Shown here piece after piece: positions 18,458 to 25,697 of a DNA stretch of 64,000 nt. Source of the stretch: Saprospiraceae bacterium. Its GTDB lineage: Bacteria; Bacteroidota; Bacteroidia; Chitinophagales; Saprospiraceae. Location: positions 41,020 to 105,019 of the forward strand of contig JAJTFM010000016.1 in assembly GCA_021298575.1 (NCBI GenBank). The letters are read 5' to 3'. Made by a program: the position numbers and the translations under genes. The notes below the pieces were generated by a model that made no database searches, was not told where the DNA came from, and worked only from the letters and a program-made list of their open reading frames with translations. How positions within the stretch are numbered: the first letter of the stretch is position 1; every line of letters starts with the position of its first letter.

Positions 18458-18587
18458 ACGGGACGAGAACCAGGCGGAAGCCAATGTTGTTGTTGCGGTT
18501 GTTCGGATTATTCCTGTTCCGATTCGCTACCCGGCAGTTCTCCGGGTTGTTGTTCCAACTGCCGCCGCGGAGAACACGGTTCGAGCC
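18456..18587 (-). other. DGR template repeat (TR)
   Basis: 132 bp aligning without gaps to 19889-20020 (constant offset 1433). Read on the minus strand it is packed with AAC/AAT codons, which suit adenine mutagenesis because changes in the first two positions of AAY cannot create stop codons. Of 18 mismatches to the variable repeat, 17 are at template adenines. The exception is TTC versus ATC near the 3' end (18479), in the position expected for the IMH*/IMH difference. Both repeats end in the same TAG stop. Confidence 0.96.
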
Positions 18588-19703
18588 CTCGATACACGCA
18601 TCAGCGTACTTGGTGAATGCTGTCAATGGTGTCGCATGATTATGAAATTCTTCCTGACTCCAGAGACCCGTCTCGAGCCACAAATGATACTTCTTTATTT
18701 TTTGCCGATACCTGCGGCGACTCCGCCAGGCCAGATGCACTGTATCAGGATACAAAACGTACCCCAGAAAAGGCAACCCGGCAATATTTTTGTTCAGACA
18801 AAATGGCTTCAGCTCCTGTTTCAGTTTTTCGGAAATGTAATCCTGCAACCGAAGCCCCGCCTGTAAAAGTACGCGTTTGTCATTATGCCACAAAACCATA
18901 TCGTCCATGTACCGGACATATGCCGGAACCCGGAGTGGTTCTCTGACATAATAATCGGCTGGTGACAAATAATGATTCGCCAGATACTGACTCGTCAGAT
19001 TGCCAATCGGGACGCCACGCCCCGGCTCCACCTCGTAACTGTCAAGTATCCTGTCAAATAAACGAAGCAAGGTATAGTCTTTGAACATACGACCAAGCTG
19101 GCTGCGTACAACGCCATGGCTGATACTGTCAAAATATTTGCGCACATCCAGTTTCAGAAAATAATCATACCTGCGATTGAACTGTCGAGCCCGGTCAAGG
19201 GCGGAATAGGTACCTTTACCGGGACGGCTCGCATAACTGTCGGATATCTGATGCCGCTCAAAATACGTGTGACATATATTCATGACAGCATGATGTAGCA
19301 CCCGCTGCGGAAACGGTGCCGCACATATCTGACGTTTCTTGGGGTCGTAAACCGTGAAATATTGATAATCTCCTGTTTCTGCGTCTCCAGTCAATATCTG
19401 ATCCTGTAACAAACGAAGATTTGTGTGCAGATTACGGCCATACTCCAGAACCTTGTCCCCGAACAGCTTGCCCCGCTTTGCCTTGTACCAGGCCAGATAA
19501 AGATTGAATATATCCGCAATGGACTCAGTCAGATTGCCCGCTCGCTCCATATATCTGACGCTGAAGCACCAGTAAGCACCGTCAGGACTGCCAACAAAGT
19601 TTTCATTGATATTCAAGATCTTGTTACCCCGAAGAAATGTGTTCATTTCCTGAAGCGCACTGCCGTTGTCGCCAACAGATATGGTGAAGAGTTTGATCTG
19701 CAT
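18456..19703 (-). CDS. DGR reverse transcriptase whose C-terminus is the translated template repeat
   Basis: 415 aa. Residues 1-55 ([20 protein letters not shown]... [10 protein letters not shown]) form an extra N-terminal domain. The RT core follows: [13 protein letters not shown] (first catalytic Asp, 186), IGNLTSQ at 233-239 and YMDD at 266-269. IGNLTSQ in place of the usual QGxxxSP motif is the hallmark of diversity-generating retroelement RTs. The enzyme copies template RNA into adenine-mutagenised cDNA that replaces the target's variable region. Residues 373-415 are the template repeat read in frame as an FGE-sulfatase-like tail rich in AAC/AAT asparagine codons. No separate Avd gene is nearby. 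The gene lies 185 bp downstream of the target on the same strand. Confidence 0.95.
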   Translation of the reverse strand: MQIKLFTISVGDNGSALQEMNTFLRGNKILNINENFVGSPDGAYWCFSVRYMERAGNLTESIADIFNLYLAWYKAKRGKLFGDKVLEYGRNLHTNLRLLQDQILTGDAETGDYQYFTVYDPKKRQICAAPFPQRVLHHAVMNICHTYFERHQISDSYASRPGKGTYSALDRARQFNRRYDYFLKLDVRKYFDSISHGVVRSQLGRMFKDYTLLRLFDRILDSYEVEPGRGVPIGNLTSQYLANHYLSPADYYVREPLRVPAYVRYMDDMVLWHNDKRVLLQAGLRLQDYISEKLKQELKPFCLNKNIAGLPFLGYVLYPDTVHLAWRSRRRYRQKIKKYHLWLETGLWSQEEFHNHATPLTAFTKYADACIEGSNRVLRGGSWNNNPENCRVANRNRNNPNNRNNNIGFRLVLVP

Positions 19704-19888
19704 ACTGATTCATTTTTAAAGCTTGTACATCTTTGAAAATTTTCGACCGGCTTCGCCGGTTTGAATCCCCCCATTACCGTTCGCGGCAGGAGAGAAACGC
19801 ACAGGGGCTCCGTCCCTCCGCCCCTCGCTCGTTTCTCTCCACCGCTCTCTTCAGCTCATAAGTAAAGCCGGAAAGGGCAGCAGACTGA
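19704..19888. other. Spacer between DGR target and RT with two hairpins
   Basis: There is no gene here. A small hairpin, ACCGGC-TTC-GCCGGT, lies at 19746-19760. A larger stem-loop at 19789-19840 pairs GGAGAGAAACG with CGTTTCTCTCC and, inside it, AGGGGC with GCCCCT. The larger one starts about 50 nt after the target stop. It could be a terminator or attenuator, or the structured element that DGR targets need downstream of the variable repeat. It lacks a clear T-tract in the coding direction. Confidence 0.6.
19853..19872. repeat. 20-bp inverted repeat, target-side copy
   Basis: agctcataagtaaagccgga, the exact reverse complement of 18438-18457. It starts 16 nt beyond the variable repeat and its stop codon. 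Confidence 0.85.
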
Positions 19889-20020
19889 CTACGGGACGAG
19901 AACCAGGCGGATGCCAATGTCGTAGAGGCGGTTGTACGGATAAAACCCGTTCCGAAACGCTACCCGGCAGTCCCCCGGGTCGTCGGACCAACTGCCGCCG
20001 CGGAGAACACGGTTCGAGCC
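19889..20020 (-). other. DGR variable repeat (VR)
   Basis: The last 43 codons plus stop of the NTPase gene. Relative to the template, codons AAC, AAT, GAG and AGG have become TCC, GAC, GGG, TTT, TAT, TAC and CTC. This changes 13 residues at template adenines and one (F to I) at the non-adenine mismatch. Invariant residues ([21 protein letters not shown]) form the FGE/C-type-lectin-like scaffold, and the altered residues would line the ligand-binding face. Confidence 0.96.
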
Positions 20021-23000
20021 ATTTTCAGCACCAACAGGATTTTCCTGTGGTTCCGATTTATAACCCCTGTGCCAGTCCCAACACCACTCCCATACATTGC
20101 CAGTCATATCGTACAATCCAAGTTCATTCGCCACTTTCTTACCAACAGGATGCGTACGACCTCCACTGTTCGCATAATACCACCCAACAGAATCCAGGTC
20201 ATTACTGCCAGCGTAAATTCTTCCTTTACTTTTATTACCGCCACGAGCAGCATACTCCCACTCAGACTCAGTCGGTAAACGATAACCACTACCACTTTGC
20301 ATGGTGTAACCCTCTAAGTCATTTCCAATAATCACCCGGCGCTTGCCCAGACGTTCACTCAACCAGTTAGCATACTCTACTGCTTCATACCAACTAACAT
20401 ACACAACAGGGTGATCACCGCTATTCGGCCACGCAATATAATCTCGGATATCACGACCCGATAACGCACAATACAACCCAAACTGATATACCGTAACTTC
20501 CGTCTCCGACATACTGTACGACGACAACGTCACTCGATGTACAGGGCGTTCGTCATCAGAGGAAAGGGTATCCGACTCCGGACTACCCATACTAAACGTG
20601 CCGCCGGGTATGTTAATCATCTTCGGATAATAACGATCGTGAAGAAACTCATATTGCTTCAAATCAAGCTCTCGCATCGCACGATGCAAGGAAACCGTAT
20701 CCGCTGTCGTAGCTGTCAGCCGAACACCACGTAACTGAAAAGCACTATCCAGCAAACCAAAAGACTTCTCCAAAGAACCTGTCTCGCAGTACCAGTACGA
20801 TAACTCGAAATACAACGCAACCACAGACGCTGACTGAGTGCCTTTCTCAACTGCAAAACGAGCAGCTATCAGTGCACTGTCATGACGCATGTTCAATATA
20901 TGGTTTCTCGATATCCGTATGTATCCTTCTTCAATTCCTCCTTCACTCATAAGGCTGTCTGATGACGACAGTAGCGATATCGCCATGCCACCGTATCCAT
21001 CTTTGTTCAACAAAATGTCTATATTATTAAGACATGCTTCCTCTATATCTCCCTTCAAAATCCCTAAACTCCCCGCCGACTTGATCTTCTCAAAAGACTC
21101 CTGATAACGGCGGTCGTGCATATTCTCCCGGGCGTTCTTTAACAAACTTCGTACAATTGCCTCATTTGACTGCTTCAAGGACGCCAGATTCCGCTTCGCT
21201 TCGTCCTCCGCAGCCCGAGCCAATTCCGTCGCCTTCTGTGCTTCTGCATAGTTATACTCCGCCCGCTTCCGCTGCTCCTCCGTCGCATTCTTCTCCTTCT
21301 TTACTTGTTCCAGCGCAACAAGCGCACGAGCCTCTTCTCTTTTCGCAATACCAAGGTTTATCTCCGCTTCTCTTGACTTTTGCTCCGCCAGCTGCTTCTG
21401 CTCAAAAGCCAACACAGCACTGCTGTCAGCCTTCAGCTTTTCTATACGGGCTATATCACGCTGCTCAGACGCCACCAGGGCACTGCTGTCCGCCCTGACG
21501 CTTTGTTTTTTGTACTCGGCTTCTGCCGCCAGTGCACTGCTTTTCTGCCTGTCCGCATATACCGCCAGCAAAACAGCCACCACCGCCAGCAATCCCGCTC
21601 CACGGGCAAACAGCGTCGCCCGGCGGCGGGCCTCTTCGGCCTGCACAAGGGCTTCCTGGGCTCTTTGCTTCTCTGCTTCCGCCTCCTGACGCAACGAGGC
21701 TTCTTTCTTCGCCTGCTCCTCGGCCTCGCGCAGGCGCTTTTCCCGCTCCGCTTCAATACGGGCAGACTCCTCCTTCCAGTGCCGCTCAGACGCTCGGGCA
21801 AGGGCATCAAGCGCAGGCGGCAACGCGCGATACTGCTGATAGGCTTGTATCAAATTCAGGTCATCTGAAGAGAGGTATTCGCCTTTCTTCTCTTCCATCA
21901 CGCGGTATATCTCGGCGGCCTTCTCCCGCTTGGCCATGTCATCGGTGATGTTGCGACCAACCACGAGGGCCAGCATATCGTGGCTCAGCTCGTACAGGGT
22001 CTGTTCGCCCGAGCGTATTTTGCGCAATATCCGCCTCTTCTCCAGTTCTTCCAGCAAATCCGGCAGGGGTGCTGTCAGTTTCACTTCCTTTTCAGCGAGA
22101 TCGTGCGCCAGCTCTGCTTCGCTCAGTTGCAGTTTGGTGCGCCGCCCGGTAATCATCGCAGCCAGGGTCTCAAGGGGCGCATTGTCCCCGAAAGGTTTGC
22201 GCAACGACTCCAGCTGGTCTTTCAAAAAACTGTCGAGCACGCCCTCCAGGCTGTCGCTCTCGCGCACCAGCGAGCGCTCGAGTACGGGTAGTGAAGCAGC
22301 TCCTTTCTGTTCATCGCAGGCACGCCCCCACAACTCGCTCAGGAATACCTGTACGTGCGTGAGCTCTATCTCCCGGTTTTTGTCGGGCAGCTTCCCGAGC
22401 ATGCTTTCGGCCAGCGCTGCGCTCTCGGGCGAATTGAACTGATCCCGGTACCCCGGAGAATCGAGGGTTTCGCGGATTACCTCCCGAACGCCGTCCCGGT
22501 TCATCTTTTCCAGCCTGAAACGGTTTCTGAATATACCCGGACACAGAGGCTCGAACTCCGACAGGTGCCCGATGAATTCCTCCCGCATGACCAGCAGTAC
22601 GCGACAGGGTGTACGGTAGCGTATCAGCTTGTCCAGCAGGGTGAAAAATTCCCGCTTTTCTGCTTCCTCGCCCGAAATGAGCAGCTCTTCAAACTGGTCG
22701 AACAACAGATAAACAGGCTGATAGTATTCCTCGAACAGTCGCTCTGCCGCCTTGCTGAAATCAATTTCGGGATCCTCCGGAAGACCCGTTTCCGGGTTCA
22801 GGAGTATCTTGTCGTACAGCTTGTCGTTAATGGTTCGGTAAACAGAGGCTGTGAGGTTTTTCTCCCGTCGAATAGTGAGCGCATACCAGTCGGCATCAGA
22901 GAACCGGTTCCGGAGACCACACTCGATCAGACTCGTTTTGCCCGCACCGGACGGTCCGTAAACCAGCAGGTGCTTGACCCCGCTGAGTGCCTCGTACAAA

Positions 23001-23089
23001 GCACCGGTCTCTTTTTCCCGACCGAAAAAGATGGCCTCGTCGTCCTTGTCATAGGAATCGAGAAACTTGAAAGGAGATGCTGTGTTCAT
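19889..23089 (-). CDS. STAND NTPase with C-terminal FGE-sulfatase variable domain (DGR target)
   Basis: 1066 aa. The N-terminal STAND/NACHT-like NTPase has FFGREKE, Walker A GPSGAGKTS at 45-53 and Walker B LLFDQFEEL at 128-136, followed by a winged-helix-like region ending YELSHDMLA near 367. Coiled coil covers about 431-490 (EAEREKRLREAEEQ). A membrane helix sits at 492-512, then more coiled coil to about 640. An FGE-sulfatase domain runs from about 824 (INIPGGTFSMGSPE, ETEVTVYQF, RLPTESEWEYAARGG, GNVWEWCWDW) to the end. The last 43 residues are the variable repeat. Such proteins are proposed to be diversified sensors in biological-conflict systems: ligand binding at the FGE domain would switch the NTPase. 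The gene overlaps the upstream partner gene by ATGA, so the two are translationally coupled. Confidence 0.93.
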   Translation of the reverse strand: MNTASPFKFLDSYDKDDEAIFFGREKETGALYEALSGVKHLLVYGPSGAGKTSLIECGLRNRFSDADWYALTIRREKNLTASVYRTINDKLYDKILLNPETGLPEDPEIDFSKAAERLFEEYYQPVYLLFDQFEELLISGEEAEKREFFTLLDKLIRYRTPCRVLLVMREEFIGHLSEFEPLCPGIFRNRFRLEKMNRDGVREVIRETLDSPGYRDQFNSPESAALAESMLGKLPDKNREIELTHVQVFLSELWGRACDEQKGAASLPVLERSLVRESDSLEGVLDSFLKDQLESLRKPFGDNAPLETLAAMITGRRTKLQLSEAELAHDLAEKEVKLTAPLPDLLEELEKRRILRKIRSGEQTLYELSHDMLALVVGRNITDDMAKREKAAEIYRVMEEKKGEYLSSDDLNLIQAYQQYRALPPALDALARASERHWKEESARIEAEREKRLREAEEQAKKEASLRQEAEAEKQRAQEALVQAEEARRRATLFARGAGLLAVVAVLLAVYADRQKSSALAAEAEYKKQSVRADSSALVASEQRDIARIEKLKADSSAVLAFEQKQLAEQKSREAEINLGIAKREEARALVALEQVKKEKNATEEQRKRAEYNYAEAQKATELARAAEDEAKRNLASLKQSNEAIVRSLLKNARENMHDRRYQESFEKIKSAGSLGILKGDIEEACLNNIDILLNKDGYGGMAISLLSSSDSLMSEGGIEEGYIRISRNHILNMRHDSALIAARFAVEKGTQSASVVALYFELSYWYCETGSLEKSFGLLDSAFQLRGVRLTATTADTVSLHRAMRELDLKQYEFLHDRYYPKMINIPGGTFSMGSPESDTLSSDDERPVHRVTLSSYSMSETEVTVYQFGLYCALSGRDIRDYIAWPNSGDHPVVYVSWYEAVEYANWLSERLGKRRVIIGNDLEGYTMQSGSGYRLPTESEWEYAARGGNKSKGRIYAGSNDLDSVGWYYANSGGRTHPVGKKVANELGLYDMTGNVWEWCWDWHRGYKSEPQENPVGAENGSNRVLRGGSWSDDPGDCRVAFRNGFYPYNRLYDIGIRLVLVP

Positions 23090-24585
23090 ACGCCCGGTCT
23101 TTTGAAGGGTTTGAAGGCATTAACGATGTATTCGTACAGCTCATCGAGCAGGGGAGCGTTTTCGTTGGTGACTCTCACCTGCATAAAGTTGTTCGATTTT
23201 CCGGCGTCATACCCCCGGATACTTAGCTCGTTGTTGTAATGCGCATACCGGTAGGCCCCCGAAACATCACGGCCGGTGAAATAGTACAATTCGGGGGTCT
23301 GTTTTATATTTTCGAGCATCACGCTCTTGTCGGCAAGCAGGGGCGAGAGCGAAAGTATGTCATTTTTACCGAGGAGGGCGTTCTGTATGTTATTGCCCCG
23401 CACCAGCAGTACACTCTGGTTAAAGGTGTAATTATTTTGCACGTACTGGTTTTGCCAGTTTCCGGTGTCGCCGCTGTAAACGCCGTGCAATTCGCCGAAG
23501 GTGTGCCGGTACTTCGATTCCTCCCGGCCCATACCTGCCCTGTACATCAGGTTGATGTCCTTCACACTGATCAGTCTGTATTTCGACAGGAAGGATATTG
23601 TCCGCACCCAGTACACGAGTGCCGTAAGGTACTGATCGAGCAGACCGCCTATATCGGCATCCTCCGGTATGTCGCCCGCGATCAGTCTGCGCCGATGGAT
23701 ATCCATGAAACTCACTACCCCCGACAGGTCGTCATCGGGATCGGAGAGTATGTCAACAATCCGGGCAATTTCCGGCATAAACCCCTTGCCATCGGGCAGG
23801 GCGGCCGTGGTTTCCCGCAGCAGGGCGAAATAATCAAATGTCATGTATTCGTCGCCCCGCATCTGGAGGAACTGACTGAACGCGGTCATGTTTTCGTATT
23901 TCCGGCCCGATTCCAGCAGTTGAGCGGCCTGAATACAGCACAGGTAGCGCATCGAACTTTGAAACGCCTCCGCCATGAACGAAAGGCGGCGCGCATCGGT
24001 TTTAACGCCAACCCCCGTACACAACTTGATGAGGAAAGTCTGTACGAGCCACCCGTAGTGCTGAAATACCTCGGCGGCTGTTTCACCCACCACGGCACCC
24101 TGTCTCAGCAGTTCATTGCGCAGGTTTTTCACCCACAGCCCCCTGCTGTTGTGCAGCGCCTGTCCGGGCTCGTCGCCCGCGTTCCGCACGAGATTATTGT
24201 ACAATTCATCGGGCAGGAAATACCCCTTGTTTTCCAGCAGGTCGAGCTGGGTCCGGAACTGCAGCTTCAGGTCACTCGTTTCGGAGAATTGGTTGTAGTA
24301 GTGTTTGATATCTTCCAGCCTGCGCCGGAACTGGAGCAGCCCGGCGGCTTCCTCGTCCGTTCCGGCAGCTTCCTCCAGCTCCCCGGCTTTTCCCTTGAAG
24401 TAGGTATATATAAGCGGCCTTCCGTGGGCAACTGCGTCAATGTAGTTCTCCCAGTGCACAACATGCAGCACCGTTTTTTTAACTTCCTGATGGATATCAT
24501 TTTGTGTACCCACGTACAACCGGAATTCGTCGCGTTCGGCTTTCAGCTCGGAAGAGGATGCGAGAAATATGTTTATCGTCTGCAT
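23086..24585 (-). CDS. Receptor/TIR-like partner protein of the DGR target
   Basis: 499 aa from ATG 24585. The first ~25 residues (MQTINIFLASSSELKAERDE) match a motif seen at the start of TIR/DUF4062-like signalling domains. A Rossmann-type strand LIYTYFKGK follows at about 60. The segment between ENYIDAV and GRPLIYTYFK seems short for such a domain. The remaining ~370 residues are mostly helical, then a beta-rich C-terminus (FNQSVLLVRGNNIQNALLGKNDILSLSPLL); I do not recognise this part. The gene leads the cassette and is coupled by ATGA to the STAND NTPase. By context it may be the effector or adaptor of the pair; no enzymatic residues can be assigned with confidence. Confidence 0.75.
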   Translation of the reverse strand: MQTINIFLASSSELKAERDEFRLYVGTQNDIHQEVKKTVLHVVHWENYIDAVAHGRPLIYTYFKGKAGELEEAAGTDEEAAGLLQFRRRLEDIKHYYNQFSETSDLKLQFRTQLDLLENKGYFLPDELYNNLVRNAGDEPGQALHNSRGLWVKNLRNELLRQGAVVGETAAEVFQHYGWLVQTFLIKLCTGVGVKTDARRLSFMAEAFQSSMRYLCCIQAAQLLESGRKYENMTAFSQFLQMRGDEYMTFDYFALLRETTAALPDGKGFMPEIARIVDILSDPDDDLSGVVSFMDIHRRRLIAGDIPEDADIGGLLDQYLTALVYWVRTISFLSKYRLISVKDINLMYRAGMGREESKYRHTFGELHGVYSGDTGNWQNQYVQNNYTFNQSVLLVRGNNIQNALLGKNDILSLSPLLADKSVMLENIKQTPELYYFTGRDVSGAYRYAHYNNELSIRGYDAGKSNNFMQVRVTNENAPLLDELYEYIVNAFKPFKRPGV

Positions 24586-24682
24586 AGGTAGCTGGCGTAA
24601 GATAAAACCGGTGGCATCGCCATTTTTCCGGTATTTATAGTGGAAAACTAACGAGATAAAATACGGATATCGGGGATTTATG

Positions 24683-24690
24683 CAAAGGTA
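24683..24690 (-). promoter_or_regulatory. -7 element of the DGR cassette
   Basis: TACCTTTG (then C) on the minus strand, about 98 nt before the ATG at 24585. It is the only good TAnnTTTG match I found upstream of the three-gene cassette. Confidence 0.5.
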
Positions 24691-24729
24691 CAAATTTCAG
24701 GCCAAACTCACGCCAACGTAGCCGTAAAG

Positions 24730-24747
24730 CCGCGGCTTCAGCCGTGG
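24730..24747. repeat. Hairpin resembling an IS200/IS605 end, at the rsmI stop
   Basis: On the minus strand CCACGGC-TGAA-GCCGCGG forms a 7-bp stem with one mismatch. The loop is the rsmI stop codon TGA plus A. The sequence resembles subterminal hairpins of IS200/IS605-type elements, but no transposase is nearby. It could instead be a simple terminator. Confidence 0.4.
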
Positions 24748-25427
24748 GATGCGTCAGGCCGTGGGTCATGTCCTCCCACCACCACCACAATCTCTCCCTT
24801 CACTTCTTTCTTCGTAAAGTGTGCTTTTAGCTCCTCCAGACTCATCGTCACCACTTCTTCGTGAAGTTTGCTGAGCTCGCGGGCCACACAGGCCTGGCGC
24901 CCGGCCCCGCAGTGGACAATCAGTTCGTCCAGGCATTTGAGCAACCGGAAGGGTGATTCGTAGAGGACAAAAGTGTGCTGGAGTGCCGACAGGTACTTCA
25001 GGCGGGTCTGGCGACCCTTTTTGTGGGGCAGGAATCCCTCGAAATGAAAAGTGTCGCAAGGCAGTCCGCTGGCTACCAGCGCCGGAACGAACGCAGTGGC
25101 ACCCGGGAGGCACTCCACTTTCACGCCTTTTCTGTGGCAGGCCCGGGAAAGTAAAAACCCCGGGTCGCTGATACCGGGTGTTCCGGCATCAGATATGAGC
25201 GCCATGGTGGCACCAGCCGCCAGCTCCTCTACCACGCGCTCCACCACAGCGTGCTCGTTGTGCGCGTGAAATGAACGAAGGGGCGTGGTAATACCGTAAT
25301 GATCAAACAGCCGCTTGCTGGTACGGGTGTCTTCCGCCAGCACCACAGATACCTCCTTCAGGATGCGCAACGCCCGGAGCGTGATATCCTCGAGGTTGCC
25401 TATGGGCGTGGGGATGATGTACAGCAT
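24738..25427 (-). CDS. rsmI: 16S rRNA (cytidine(1402)-2'-O)-methyltransferase
   Basis: 229 aa. The SAM-dependent tetrapyrrole-methylase fold is marked by MLYIIPTPIGNLEDITLRAL, VVLAEDTRTSKRLFDHYGI, SDAGTPGISDPG and the late segment VARELSKLHEE. RsmI methylates the ribose of C1402 in the ribosomal decoding centre. The last residues (DPRPDASHG) fall in a hairpin element, so the extreme C-terminus may be repeat-derived. It is the last gene of aspS-pssA-purS-rsmI. Confidence 0.95.
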   Translation of the reverse strand: MLYIIPTPIGNLEDITLRALRILKEVSVVLAEDTRTSKRLFDHYGITTPLRSFHAHNEHAVVERVVEELAAGATMALISDAGTPGISDPGFLLSRACHRKGVKVECLPGATAFVPALVASGLPCDTFHFEGFLPHKKGRQTRLKYLSALQHTFVLYESPFRLLKCLDELIVHCGAGRQACVARELSKLHEEVVTMSLEELKAHFTKKEVKGEIVVVVGGHDPRPDASHG

Positions 25428-25430
25428 GGA

Positions 25431-25682
25431 TCAGTGCGACTGTATGGAGTACGTGTAGGTCTCCATAATCAGGTTGGCCAGCAGTTTGCGACAGGCGGTA
25501 TCCACTTTTTCGCGGGCCTCGGCTTCCGTGGCAGCTTCCAGTGTCATGGTAACGTGCCTGCCTATGCGCACATCGTGTATGCCGCTCAGATCGAGGTGCT
25601 TGACGTTGTTAACCACGGCTTTTCCCTGTGGATCAAGCAGCTCACGGTGTGGCATGATATCAATTTCAGCGATGAATTTCAT
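25431..25682 (-). CDS. purS: Phosphoribosylformylglycinamidine synthase subunit PurS
   Basis: 83 aa, the usual PurS length. MKFIAEIDIMPHRELLDPQGKAV and DVRIGRHVTMTLEA are typical of this small subunit, which bridges PurL and PurQ in the fourth step of purine synthesis. purL and purQ are not in the window. It ends 4 nt before rsmI begins. Confidence 0.93.
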   Translation of the reverse strand: MKFIAEIDIMPHRELLDPQGKAVVNNVKHLDLSGIHDVRIGRHVTMTLEAATEAEAREKVDTACRKLLANLIMETYTYSIQSH

Positions 25683-25697
25683 CTTGTAAGGTTGATT

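Noticed and set aside
18456..19703. Reverse transcriptase as part of a group II intron or retron
   Set aside because: No maturase or HNH domain, no intron RNA structure, no msr/msd. The IGNLTSQ motif plus TR/VR pair identifies a DGR.
19746..19775. tRNA T-arm-like sequence (ggtttgaatccc) after a small hairpin
   Set aside because: No acceptor stem, D-arm or anticodon arm can be built around it, and the loop is not TTCRANY.
20100..23000. CRISPR array or tandem repeats in the coiled-coil coding region
   Set aside because: Repetitiveness comes from EAEA/KKEA codons in the coiled coil; there are no evenly spaced identical repeats.
23239..24591. 450-codon open frame on the plus strand over the DGR partner gene
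   Set aside because: It is antisense to a gene with clear operon coupling and promoter; its protein has no domain-like composition.
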